A stretch of 38,990 nucleotides of DNA, taken from assembly GCA_024364805.1 (NCBI GenBank), contig CM044502.1:85770416-85809405 (forward strand), given 5' to 3'. The notes below the pieces were generated by a model that was not told the origin of the DNA, did no database searches, and saw only the letters and a program-made list of their open reading frames with translations. Source of the DNA: Euprymna scolopes (taxonomy: Eukaryota > Mollusca > Cephalopoda > Sepiida > Sepiolidae). The translations under genes and the position numbers were made by a program. Below, one piece after another: positions 1 through 9,892 of the stretch (position 1 is its first letter; the number at the start of each line of letters is the position of its first letter).

Positions 1-1110
1 AACCTTTGTCAAGAGATTCACTAATCCTATGTGATATACCGTTAGCATATCTTCTGTAGATCTTGCAGAGCAGAAACTATATTGCATGTTACTAAAAGGG
101 TTGTTTCTGCTGAGGTGGTTGACTACTTCTTTATTTAATATGGATTCCAACAACTTAATCATGACACAGAGGAGTCTTATTGGTATGCACTGAGAGGGAG
201 ATGACTTTTCACCTGTATTCTTAAATACAGAGAATACTGATGATGTTTTCCAGGGTGTTGGAAAGCACTTCTCCTTAAGGCAACGCTTAAGCAGTTTTGT
301 AAGTATGGAGGCAAGTTCTGGTTTGAGCTTTTTCAGCACTATAATTAGAATACCGTCACGGCCAGTTGCTTTACTGGAATCAAGGTTCTTGATTAGCTTT
401 ACGACCTCACGCATAGATATTTTTATGTTGACAGGCGTGTTGTCTGTTATAGGAGGAAATACAGGGAGTTGATGGCCATAGTCGCATGGGGTAGAATTAG
501 CTGCAAAGTTATTTGCAAATAGTCTTGCCTTGTCTGAAGCTGACGAGATGACCTCAGGTCCATTGATGATAGTTGGGATAGAACGCACGCTTCTGTTCAA
601 GATCCTGTTTCTTATTTGCCAGAACTGGTGGGAACCAAGCCGCTGCTCAGCTACTTTGGATTTAACAGACTGAGCATATAGCTCTCTTGCATTTTATTAC
701 TCTTTTACAGTGGTTGCTGGCAGTCCTGAAAGCAGCTTTAGTCTCAGTACATCTATTACTTTGGTAGCTATGGAAAAAGGGTTTTCTGTGCGCGATGGCA
801 CCAGCACGTTCAGGGGAGAACCATAACTGTTTGTTAGGTTTTTGTTGGAATTTTTTAGATGGTATGAATCGGTCTATGCCTACAATTAACTATTTGGTCA
901 GGTCTGATACTATAGAGGACACATCCTTTTTAAACATGGAATTCAGAGGTAGATCAGATATGAATGTGCGGAAGCTATCCCAGTCAGCCATACCGTGGAG
1001 AAGTACGCCTGAAGACTTATTATATTTCATTTTTATCTTAGTTTTCCCAGTTGACTCGTTGATTTTCTCCCCTTCGCCGAAAGATGATTTGATGTCGGAT
1101 CAAATACGTT
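1..1110 (-). mobile_element. LINE (jockey/CR1-like), endonuclease end plus reverse transcriptase start, partial
   Basis: Read on the minus strand, this matches the ORF2 layout of jockey/CR1-like non-LTR retrotransposons. From right to left, about 1000-700 holds the end of the endonuclease region, with an ADWDSF-like block and a WFSPERAGAIAHR block. About 410-330 holds the start of the reverse transcriptase (SKATGRDGI, then IVLKKL). About 300-60 follows the fingers region, and the copy runs off the left edge before the catalytic box. The frame is broken by stops and shifts, so this is a dead copy. Copies at about 25.5-27.1 kb and 28.1-29.3 kb share the same blocks, which supports one family. 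Apparent plus-strand frames here are antisense shadows. The clade name is from family knowledge; the blocks are seen directly. Confidence 0.85.
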
Positions 1111-1219
1111 GGTGAATATTACGGAACGAATATTCACTTTGTTTTTATTTTTCACACTAAAAAGATTTTTAAAATTTAACAAAATAAAACTTACTGGTAC
1201 TTTAACTCATATTTGTTAA

Positions 1220-1221
<2 letters not shown>

Positions 1222-1292
<71 letters not shown>
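1222..1292. repeat. Compound microsatellite (CA)n(TA)n
   Basis: About 15 CA units pass directly into about 20 TA units. It lies roughly 110 bases beyond the upstream edge of the LINE fragment. No mobile-element terminus is visible beside it. Confidence 0.97.
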
Positions 1293-1295
<3 letters not shown>

Positions 1296-2218
1296 GTACA
1301 GAAGTCCATAAAAACATTGGTACCGTCTGTTTCAACCCCAACATAAAGGGGACCAGTTAATGGTAAAACGTACATGATGTTAGGCTCTCGTCAGCCATGT
1401 TATTTGAATTATTTTAAGATGACTAATAATTTTTTATTATTGGGATTACTCCTCCGACTATTCTTATCTATTCTATTCTAAAAGTGTCATGTAACGTCGC
1501 AGTTAAAACAGTTGGTTTACGATCAGCTTCAAGTGACGACCTCCTGTACTTGAGTGGTTCAATACTTACCAACAAGCATAATAACTAATAATGATATAAA
1601 ATTAACAGTTCTATTCGGTGTTGATTATATGTAAACAGCCTCGAAAATATGCGGAAAATGGATTTTTATTTAAATGAAATTTTGCAAATTTTAGAGTTAA
1701 GGAATATTTTCCTATATAAATTAAACAGTTATCACCCAATTAACCCATGAATGCAAACATATAGCCATTTTTTTCTTCATTTATTTGGTGGTCAAAAATG
1801 AGAGGACGGGAATTTTTTAATGCATTTAATGAAACCAAGTGATTTATTTTTCTTTCATTGAAATGTTTGTTTAATGTTGATGGGATAAGAACAATGAAAC
1901 CTCATGGATAAAAGAGTTCAGCTCAGAACTGCATAAAGTTGCACGTGTTTTGCAGTAAAATTTCCATATTCAAGTAAAGGTCATTTTAAGTCCAACATCA
2001 CAAATCAGCAGTGGTTTGATCGGTCCAAACTTGTGAACTTATATCGTCTATCTATATATAACACAGAAACTGTTTTGCGTTGTTGTTTTTTTTCTGGCTG
2101 TTATCGAGATAGTTATTGTAACGGTAAATGCAATTGTTTGTAAATTCTCTTTTTAATTTATTTATGTTCCTTGTGAAGATTTACTCTGTATTTGAAGTGT
2201 GTTTCTATAGAATAGAAT
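1293..2218. other. AT-rich stretch, no gene seen
   Basis: Unique-looking AT-rich sequence on both strands. I see no long frame, no tRNA-like boxes and no terminal repeats. It ends at the left edge of a weak LTR candidate. Confidence 0.6.
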
Positions 2219-2492
2219 GTAAGAACATAATAATTTAAAATAGGTTGTCTTCTAGAGTCTAACATAATTTTATGTTGGAGTTATTTAAAGTGGCGTAGAC
2301 TTTAGGTAGAGCTTGGAAAAGACGCGTATGATTAGATCAGTCAGACAGACGCAGTCAGAGTCGAGTGAGAGAGAGAGAGAGAAAGACAAGTCGAGCGAGG
2401 GAGAAAGACGGTTGTAATTTTTGTAAAAATATAGTATTAAAACATCTAAATATAAATAATTTTATCTATAAATATTTATTTTGTTATTATAA
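2219..2492 (+). mobile_element. Possible solo LTR (weak candidate)
   Basis: The segment begins TGTAAGAAC and ends TTATAACA, so it has TG...CA ends as LTRs do. It holds a repeated CAGTCAG/GAGTCGAGTGAG tract and a GA-rich run in its middle, which resembles the R/U5 part of some Ty3/Gypsy LTRs, followed by AT-rich sequence. No partner LTR, internal region or clear target duplication is visible. If real it would be an old solo LTR. It may equally be unrelated AT-rich DNA. Confidence 0.25.
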
Positions 2493-3665
2493 CATTCTTT
2501 TTTAACAAATATTACAACCATAATAACAATCGTCGACTAGCATACTTTCGTCGATGCCCTGATAATATCTAACAAAATCAGTAAATTTATTATTTTATTA
2601 AACTGTAGATTAAAAACAAAGACTATTAGAAAGTAAACTTCGTTCGGGTAAAAATTCCAGTCAGCATATCCCCTACCCGACAATTTATTTATTTACGAGA
2701 TAAAATTGAACCATAATGAATTTTGCTTAATTAGTACAGAAATAAGTCATTTAGTCCGTTTGATATTTTGTATAATAAAATTTAAGCCATGTGCCAAATA
2801 TGTAAGCTGTTGTACATTATGAACCCATAGTATATTAACGGATTCGCGAAATTAAGAACGTTACACTTATAATTACATTGTATTTTGGGTTTGCCTGTAC
2901 ATAAGTTGAATTATTTGTGATTTGCAAATTCCATATTGAAAAGGCCCTCCAGTTTTATTAATATAGACGAGTGCACTTATCGATTGCTTAAAGGATCTGA
3001 AGATATTACACAGTTTTGCCGGAAAGTGCAATATTGAAAATGAGTGAAACATTCGTCATGTAGAAATGTTCAAATTGACAACAGCAGCCATTTTAAATGT
3101 AAATATATGGCCACTATCCCTCTTTCACAAGAATTCTTAGAAATTTCCGATCCTAATAACACTTTCAGCATTTGTTTAAAAGTGTTATCTTTCATAATTA
3201 TATGATTCTGGAAGAACCTTCCTAAAATGCTGGAAACGGTATAGAGAAGAATACAGTATTGTTTGGATTCTTCGGGCTACTATTCTCATCGTGGAAAAAG
3301 AACGACAGTAATTCATGTCGATGTACCCTCAAGTGCTTCTTGACGAACTCGGAAATTTTCCTGTAAAACTCAAGAATCTGCACGGTAATTTAAAATGGAA
3401 TACTTTATTTCATACACGGGTATATCATTCTTTCCTTCTGTTACCAATGACTGAATATAAGTCTTAATTAATTGTATTTTGAGTGTTGTCTGCATTTAGG
3501 ATTGCACTCCAGAAGAGTTTAACATTAGAACTGAAGTTTACCAAGTACATTATGCGCTACGATGTGAACAATGGTCGTATTTTAGGTGTATTAAACCCAT
3601 CTTATACTTACATGTACATCCTTACTATTTATCATTATATATTACTATTTATTACTACAGATTCT

Positions 3666-3668
<3 letters not shown>
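2493..3668. other. AT-rich stretch, no gene seen
   Basis: No recognisable coding sequence, tRNA-like boxes or terminal repeats. Short frames near 3.48-3.7 kb run into the TA microsatellite and look like chance frames. Confidence 0.6.

Positions 3669-3698
<30 letters not shown>
3669..3698. repeat. (TA)n microsatellite at a SINE 3' end
   Basis: About 15 TA units directly beyond the AATAATTA tail of the minus-strand SINE to its right. It is the same junction type as the plus-strand SINE copy ending near 8828. Confidence 0.95.
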
Positions 3699-3702
<4 letters not shown>

Positions 3703-3860
3703 TTTACTATAATAATTAAATACCTACAGACTAGTGTTTACTCCTTTCGGGAATCTGCTGTGCAGTGTCACGATTAACACCAGTTGATAGATTCGAACCC
3801 GGTAACACTAGCCATTCGGCTACCATTAACTGCGTGAAATAATGTTGAATTTAAACATTT
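3699..3860 (-). mobile_element. tRNA-derived SINE, copy 1
   Basis: On the minus strand the order is: a short leader (AAATGTTTAAATTCAAC), GTTAATGGTAGCCGAATGG with an A-box-like TAGCCGAATGG, then GGGTTCGAATC, a close match to the RNA polymerase III B box. A non-tRNA body follows, ending in ATTCCCGAAAGGA, a CTGTAGGTATTTAATTAT block and ATAGTAAATAATTA. The tail passes straight into (TA)n. Two plus-strand copies near 8.4 and 8.7 kb share the body and tail, so this is a family and not a lone tRNA gene. The head looks Ser/Leu-like, but I could not fold it into a full cloverleaf. It cannot encode protein; if mobile it would need a LINE enzyme in trans. Confidence 0.75.
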
Positions 3861-4011
3861 TTTTATTTTTTAAAAGACTTTTTTCCTCATAAATCTATAG
3901 CATTGAAATAATATTAATGACGAAACACAGGGCAATGGGGGAGGCGAAAGGCCTCTTGAGAGATTTCCGCTTGTTTTCAAAGGTATTTATGAATTTCATA
4001 CCTCAAAACAT

Positions 4012-4013
<2 letters not shown>

Positions 4014-4044
<31 letters not shown>
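4014..4044. repeat. (TA)n microsatellite beside a Helitron end
   Basis: TA repeat ending exactly at the CTAG terminus of the Helitron-like element that follows. Helitrons insert between A and T, so a TA tract is a natural target. Confidence 0.95.
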
Positions 4045-4045
<1 letters not shown>

Positions 4046-4287
4046 TAGCATTTCGGCCCGGCGTTGCCCGGGTGTTTGGAGGTGTATGTTGAGCAAAAAA
4101 AAAAAGCGGTCAATTTTTTTCACTTTGTCCCCTAATGTGAGCCCTTAAAATTTATTGTTTTGGGCTCACATCAAGTTATTAAGTAAGATCCATGTCCAAT
4201 GAACCTATATCCAAAATTTCAAGTGTTTAGACCCAAAATTGGCAGAGGAGTTTGGTAAAGTTCTCAAAGGTCACAGCCAAATTTCAA
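4045..4287 (-). mobile_element. Helitron-like element H1, 3' part only
   Basis: Reading the minus strand, the right end has the three marks of a Helitron 3' terminus: a GC-rich hairpin (CCCGG...CCGGG), a spacer of about 8 bases, and CTAG followed by T. The inner sequence (GTTTAGACCCAAAATT, then GGAGTTTGGTAAAGTTCTCAAAGGTC in the plus sense) recurs in the copies at 37.5 and 37.9 kb. The 5' part is missing: the similarity stops near 4287. No protein is encoded, so it is non-autonomous. The Helitron assignment rests on termini only, as no Rep/helicase gene is present in this window. Confidence 0.65.
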
Positions 4288-5018
4288 TTACAGCGAAACT
4301 GCGCACGTCTAAACAACAGTTCCACACATATCTAAGGAAAGTATTTTCAATGATATAAATTATGGAACTTTCATTTAACCATACTGACAACCAGTATATT
4401 TTGAATGCATAATATTGTATAAAATAAAATACGCTTCAGTGCGCTTGAAATCCAGATCACAACTCAATATTAGGAAAATAATTTTACTTTCTTGAAAGTT
4501 ATAATTTAAATATATATATCAGAGTAAAACTCCATCAACATTTCAAAATACAACCGCTGAGAAACAACGCGCGGATCTTTACAAACAGACTTTTCTTTCT
4601 CCAATTTTACAACATGGAAAGAAAGAAAAAGGAAAAAATGAGAGAAAACAACATACTGAGGATGAAGTTTTACTCCGAAATATATTTAAATTATAAATTT
4701 CAAGCAAGCATTGTGTTGTGATTTGGCTTGCAAGCGCACTTGATACCTATTTTATTTTATTCAAATTAAATCAATGCTTCCATAATAAAAATCCCCACCC
4801 TTGACATAATATTGTATTAATGTGTGTGAATGTGCATACTTTATTTCAGCGTTATATGTCTTTATTTTGCTTCAGTTTTGGTTTATTTATTACATCTCTG
4901 CATGTATTGTCTTCTATGAATTTAGTTTATATACACACTAGACAGGGCTTCCATCAAACTACATTAAGCGCTTATGAATAGGCATGATTTAAGATTTTGT
5001 TTTAGAAATATAGGCTTG
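4288..5018. other. AT-rich stretch, no gene seen
   Basis: No frame of note and no recognised repeat. It lies between the truncated Helitron and the mariner relic. Confidence 0.55.
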
Positions 5019-5520
5019 TACAGGGTGGAATGATAAAGTTGTTTGCCTAAAAGAAAACAGCACTACAGTTTTATTTTAAAATTTTTATTGAAATCAATGT
5101 AGCTGCCTTCAGCCGAAATCCCAGCCTCGAGACGGGTCAGAGACTAGAAGCATATTTATTTTTTTCCACAAGCGCCGGTAGGAGTTCGGCGAATACTCAG
5201 CGAATACTCGGCGAGTGGTGGCGATCAGGCTGGCTTTAGTGTTGTAAGAGATCATGTTGGTAATATTTTCGACGTATGATCTAACGACGTACTCCACCGG
5301 GTTCAGGTCAGAGGAGGACAGGGTCACTAAGAGAAGGGTACAGAGTCGTAGCACTCCTTCTGAAGCCAAGCTTGGGTCTCTTTGGACTTTTAAGCCGGCG
5401 CTGAGTTCTGCTGCCACACCCAGGGTCTGCTAACGGCCACATGATTACACTAGAGGATCGCCCGCTGTTCAGCACATCTGGATTCACTTTGGTGTTGAGT
5501 TTGAAGATGATGCAGTCCAT
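5019..5520 (-). mobile_element. mariner/maT-like DNA transposon relic, transposase C-terminal half
   Basis: Minus-strand frames carry the C-terminal half of a mariner-superfamily transposase. LNTKVNPDVLNSGR is followed by a segment matching the catalytic region before the third acid, then SSSDLNPVEYVV and SYVENITNM...NTKASLIATTRRVFAEYSP. SDLNPVEY holds the third catalytic acid (SPDLNPxDY in active relatives). Two overlapping frames are needed, so it is shifted, and the first half is absent. The left edge begins CAGGGTGG, a typical mariner terminal repeat start. This half of the enzyme would cut and join DNA at TA sites, but this copy cannot. I did not find the opposite terminal repeat. Confidence 0.75.
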
Positions 5521-5920
5521 GATAATAAGGAGAAATACATATGGAAGAGAGACTAAGAGACACGTATATGCTAATAGAGAGTGAAAAACTATTTATTTTA
5601 ATAATAAAAGTGTGTTCGCTTATCACGATGTTGGTTTGTTTGTCACATTATTTGAGTACATACTTCATTTCTAAAAAAGAGATAAGGTTGTTAGAAAGTG
5701 TGTTTTATTAGTACAATAGAGGCCTCTTTCTTTAGATTGGTGAGCTTTTAACCAAAGTATTTCAGATGAAAGCATTGTCACCTTTTACGTGTCAATGTCA
5801 AAATGAGTTACTTTTCTATTGGTATGGATAAGTTTTGTGTGTTAACTTATTTAAAGTGTGCCCCTTTCAATAAAAGTAGTGTATAACAGATTATAGTTAC
5901 AAAACCAACTTGAACAAAAT
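5521..5920. other. AT-rich stretch, no gene seen
   Basis: No frame of interest. It leads directly into the tandem repeat that begins at 5921. Confidence 0.5.
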
Positions 5921-6254
5921 TCTACCCATATGAAAAACAAACAAAATCTTACCAGTGACGGAACGAAAGTTAGTACAACAAAAATCACGTAAAATCATCG
6001 AGTTTTTAAATAAGATATAAGGTACTTGTACAGTTTCTACCCATATGAAAATGAAAACCATAATGTGGCGGAATAAAGTCCGTACAACAAAAAGTCACGT
6101 AAAATCATCGAGTAGTTTTACTTTTAAATAAACAATAAGGAACTTTTTACAGAATTCTACCCTTTTAAAAAAACAAACAAAACCTTACACGTAACGGGAA
6201 AAATACTCGTACAAAAAATATCACATAAAATAATCATGTAATTTTATTTTTAAG
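5921..6254 (+). repeat. Tandem repeat, three units of about 115-120 bases
   Basis: Units start at about 5921, 6036 and 6156. Each begins TCTACCC and has an A-rich stretch, then a GTACAACAAAAA-like block, TCACGTAAAATCATCGAGT and a TTTTAAATAA stretch. The third unit is the most diverged. No protein is encoded. It is a small satellite-like array and I know of no family for it. Confidence 0.85.
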
Positions 6255-6285
6255 CTAGCAGGGGGTCCGGCGTTGCCTGGTCGTA
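6255..6285 (-). mobile_element. Helitron 3'-end remnant
   Basis: CTAGCAGG followed by GTCCGGCGTTGCCTGG is a decayed copy of the CTAG plus hairpin terminus seen at 4045 and 37921. Only the terminus is recognisable. It abuts the third unit of the tandem repeat. Confidence 0.45.
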
Positions 6286-6361
6286 AAATACAATTAAATA
6301 TAATATTTTAATTTATGCAGATTTCGTATTCGTACTTATCGGTCTAATTCGCTACTAATTA

Positions 6362-8023
6362 TCTATGTATTTATAAAAGTGAAAATGGCTGTCTGTGTGT
6401 CTGTGTGTGTACATTTCCCTACCTAATTACTCTGTCAATTTTCAGTCTGGAGACTCGAGATTCAATATGGAGATTTGAGAACATCTTTTTAGTTGCTTTT
6501 CGGATATAATTTTGGCTGTCAAAGGGGTCAAAGTTCAACGATTTGACTTTTGAAACTTCTACCAATCTCCCCGCCAATGTTGAGTCTAAACACTTGAAAT
6601 TTAAAATGTACGTTACTTGGACATGGATCAAACTTTTAATTTTATTTGAGCCCCAAAAAATAAATGTTAAGGAGCCAAATTGGGGTCAAAGATTTTTAAA
6701 AATTGGCCTCTGTGGTCTCTGCCAAATTATTCAGCCAATTTCTGGTCTAAATACTTGAAACTTTACATAAAGCGTATTCAGAGATAGGGAAAGTTTTATA
6801 ATCGGTTTGGATCGAAAATTTGAGCTGCAAAGATTTGATCTCTACGGTGTCTAGGAAACTACTTTTTTTTATATCTAAACATTTGAAATACATAACGGGT
6901 ATTCGCACATGCGACAAGCGTTTTAATCAGTTTTAGGATTGGTAATTTGGCTGCCAAATGTGTTGTGTAGTGAGCGTTTCATATTCAAAGGATGACGGGG
7001 ATTTCATGCAATACAGACATAACGTAATAATAATAGTGATGATGAGGGAGACATATATACTACAGTTTTTGTAACACATATTGAGAGAAGAGGGTGACGC
7101 ATAACTTGAAAGGGTTTTCATAATGTTCATTATAATTGATAAACACATTACCTTTTTCGGGATAAAGGATGACCCAAGACAACAGTTACAAATAATGATG
7201 ACTTCTTTATTCATCTGATCGACTGGTCGATGAACGTCGGGAATTCATTTGTATCTACATGGTTAATCTTCTACCCATCACTTCCAAAGGGTACACTGAC
7301 CAACTGACTGGCTCTCTTGCTGACTGACTTCTTCTCAGCTAAACTTGGTTGACTAACTAACTCTTAGATCCTATATTGAGAATCTCCTTTGGTCAGAAGT
7401 GTGTTTTTCAAACGTGACTAATTTCACGTGGCTATGCACATGTTTGTCCAAAACACACCTTTGACAAACAAAAGAATCCTCAATTCTAAAATAATGTATT
7501 TTTAACAATATAATTTAATTTGCATTGTTCATTCTTTTACTGACATATTTAATATTCAGATTCCTAAAAGAATTAACAATAGACTTACTTTCTAACATTC
7601 CATTTCTTAACTTAGCCTACAGAGTTCGATTCTAGGCTTATCCTAATCTCATTTTTACTTAGCTAATATTCTTTTTATTTACATAGGAAGGGGCAGCCCT
7701 TCCCTGTAACAAAAGGTCAAAGTTTACAGATTCGACCTTTGGAGATTCTACCAAACTCCTCCGCCAATTTTGGGTTTAAACACTTGATATTTTAGATGTA
7801 GGTAACTTGGACATGTGTAAAACTTTTTATTTTGATTTGAGACCAAAATGTAAAGGGTCAAAATTGGGGTCAAAGTTTTAAAGAATTTACCTCTGCGATC
7901 TCTACGAAATTACTCAGACAATTTTTGGTCTAAATATTTGAAATCTTGCATAAAGTGTATTCACACGTAGGGCAAGTTATGAACAGTACAGAGGGCCCGA
8001 GCAAAGTTGGTCTGAACTGCTAG
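6362..8023 (+). mobile_element. Helitron-like element H2, both ends present, interrupted by an LTR
   Basis: The 5' end is TCTATGTATTTATAAAAGTG preceded by A. The 3' end is a GGGCCCGAGC hairpin region, then GAACTG and CTAG followed by T. These match Helitron rules: 5' TC, 3' hairpin plus CTRR, insertion between A and T, no target duplication. A TGTCTGTGTGTCTGTGTGTG tract follows the 5' end. The body consists of diverged modules on a GGGTCAAAGTTCAACGATTTGAC theme that repeat within the element. Without the inserted LTR at 6959-7711 it is about 909 bases. It carries no Rep/helicase gene and is non-autonomous. It is the only copy here with both termini clear in plus orientation. Confidence 0.7.
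6959..7711 (-). mobile_element. Solo LTR inserted into Helitron H2
   Basis: On the minus strand this runs from TGTTACAGGGAAGGGC to ...CACAACACA, giving TG...CA ends. It contains an AATAAA signal and a run of CAGTCAG/CAGTCAGTTGGTCAG motifs typical of LTR R/U5 regions. Helitron sequence continues on both sides (CTGCCAAA to the left, AAAGGTCAAAG to the right), so it is an insertion. The flanks share only a short A run, so the target duplication is 3-5 bases at most. No internal retrotransposon genes lie beside it, which fits a solo LTR left by recombination. The family is probably Ty3/Gypsy, by style only. It is younger than the Helitron it sits in. Confidence 0.6.
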
Positions 8024-8086
8024 TTATCTATATTATTTTAGTAATATAGATAATATAATATTATAGTATATATAGTAGTAATTTCA

Positions 8087-8089
<3 letters not shown>

Positions 8090-8150
<61 letters not shown>
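8090..8150. repeat. (TA)n microsatellite
   Basis: About 30 uninterrupted TA units, 67 bases beyond the 3' end of Helitron H2. Confidence 0.97.
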
Positions 8151-8152
<2 letters not shown>

Positions 8153-8377
8153 CATTAGTGACATTAACTAGAATGGCAACAAACATTTAGCGGTCTAGCC
8201 TTATTCGTTACCATCTTAGCTAACTACAGATCGGTGAGATAACTTCAAAAAATTAACTGCCTTTAACGTAGCTATTTTAAACAGCTAACAGTCAAGATCA
8301 ATTCAGTTTTACAGGTTTTATATATCAAATTTAATGTATGTAGATAAACCATTGATATAATAGTTTCGTAAAGACCG

Positions 8378-8500
8378 ATCCGCACGAGCCAGTGATGTCT
8401 CGTGTTGCCGAGTTCGAATCGTGACACCCTGCACTGAAGATTCCCGAAAGGATGAAACACTAGTGTCTGTAGGTATTTAATTATCATAGTAAAAAAAAAT
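8378..8500 (+). mobile_element. tRNA-derived SINE, copy 2 (head diverged)
   Basis: GAGCCAGTGATGTCTCGTGTT, then CCGAGTTCGAATCGTGAC with a B-box-like GAGTTCGAATC, then ATTCCCGAAAGGATGAAACAC and the CTGTAGGTATTTAATTATCATAGTA tail followed by A's. The tail matches copies 1 and 3 closely. The A-box part is not recognisable, so the copy is probably truncated or decayed at its 5' end. Confidence 0.65.
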
Positions 8501-8644
8501 ATTATGACAGCCCCTTTAAGAAATTCGTTTCTTATCGTTGAGCACTTTCAGTTGAATTAAAGTCGGTCAATTTAGCTCTTATGCATAGATTATCGTATAA
8601 CGATTAGATCACTCTCTGACGTACGTAAAGAACATTTAAAATCA

Positions 8645-8828
8645 AAATGTTTAAATCCAACGTTATTTTACGCGGTTAATGGTAGCCGAATGGAAACGGT
8701 CTTTGCTAATCGAGCCAGAGATGCCTTTTGTTTCCGAGTTCGAGTGTTAATCGTGACACTGAAGATTCCCGAAAGGATGAAATACTAGTGTCTGTAGGTA
8801 TTTAATTATCATAGTAAAAAAATAATTA
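8645..8828 (+). mobile_element. tRNA-derived SINE, copy 3 (most complete)
   Basis: Begins AAATGTTTAAATCCAACG, then GGTTAATGGTAGCCGAATGG (A box) and CCGAGTTCGAGTG (B box). The body is GTTAATCGTGACACTGAAG, ATTCCCGAAAGGATGAAATAC and CTGTAGGTATTTAATTATC. It ends ATAGTAAAAAAATAATTAA and runs into the TA tract. It lies about 145 bases from copy 2 in the same orientation. Between the two promoter boxes it has GAGCCAGAGATGCC, also seen in copy 2. Confidence 0.75.
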
Positions 8829-8840
8829 AATATATTTATA

Positions 8841-8900
<60 letters not shown>
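8829..8900. repeat. (TA)n tract with TTTATA interruptions at a SINE 3' end
   Basis: Continues the AATAATTAAATA tail of SINE copy 3. The interrupted part is nearest the SINE and the pure TA part is distal, which fits growth of the repeat outward from the tail. Confidence 0.95.
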
Positions 8901-8903
<3 letters not shown>

Positions 8904-9892
8904 CGTATTAAAAAAGATTAATATATATAAAAAATAATATTTCTGTCCATTCCTATTTATTTCGTGGGTGAAACAACTTGTATTCCCTCAGTAGTCTACA
9001 CTCATAACTGATCCTTGTATTGCGAATCTTTGCATGCTTTTATAGCAACTTTTTATTCAATGATTTTATCATGTAAAGCGGCTCTCCAACGAAGACTAGT
9101 AACAAGTAGCAGTCTCACTTAAACATAGATGTCACAATTCTGTCTAGATCTAGATATACTGGATGCGAAAACTAAAAATTGCTTAAATTGCGTATTATGC
9201 TCCGTAAGGTTTCCCTTGATCGAAAATAGCATCATCAAACGGAAATTAAATATAACGGAAAGTTTTTCGTAGAATCTTTGGCGAGTTGACATCATGCGAA
9301 AACCACGACAGACGATTTTCACTTAAAGTTTTCAATTTATTTTCACGTCGAAAATAGAAGCAGAATAAAATGTAACACGAACTACCTAAACGAGTCATGT
9401 TTTTATTAATATAGAGTTACATTTTTTTAAGGTTGATGAGGTTACACCGTAATTATCTGAATATGCGTAAAAGTTATTTTTTAGGAAGCAGTTCAAAAAG
9501 AATTTGTTTACGTTGGACTTGAAGAGAAGATTAAGTAAAGATTTGAATTGTAAAGTGAAGTACAACCGTTAGTCCGCGTGCAAATTATTTTTTTATTGAA
9601 AATATAGCTGCTTTTGGAGCAAGGACTATTGGGGAAAACTCTGTAAACTCAAAATATGATATTATGACAGATTAATATCTGGCTTATGATTAGTTTTACT
9701 GTTAATAAATGCCTTGTTCGAATGCTTTCAACGGAAAGACTAACTGAAAACCTTAGTTCTCCCTCCCTCGAAAACCTGAAACAGTCTCATTATTCAACTT
9801 TTAGCTCTTACTTCTCGTTTCAACTTACGTCACCCGTTTCTGGATACATTTCATTTTTTACTCACGTTCACCCCTAACAAGGCACGTCGCTC
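8901..9892. other. No gene seen; possible 30-base LINE 3' fragment
   Basis: AT-rich, no convincing frame. Near 9500-9530 a minus-strand match to the TTCAAGTCCAACGTAAACAA block of the LINE 3' coding end (compare 16150-16175) is visible, but it is too short to call a copy. Confidence 0.5.

Noticed and set aside
238-270. CTGATGA followed 17 bases later by GAAA, a hammerhead-like spacing
   Set aside because: No paired stem II or III, and the bases are explained by the antisense LINE reverse transcriptase.
795-1115. A 106-codon plus-strand frame
   Set aside because: It is antisense to the LINE endonuclease region, whose protein blocks read on the minus strand.
9490-9535. A LINE 3' fragment on the minus strand
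   Set aside because: Only about 25 matching bases (TTCAAGTCCAACGTAAACAA block) with no agreement on either side.
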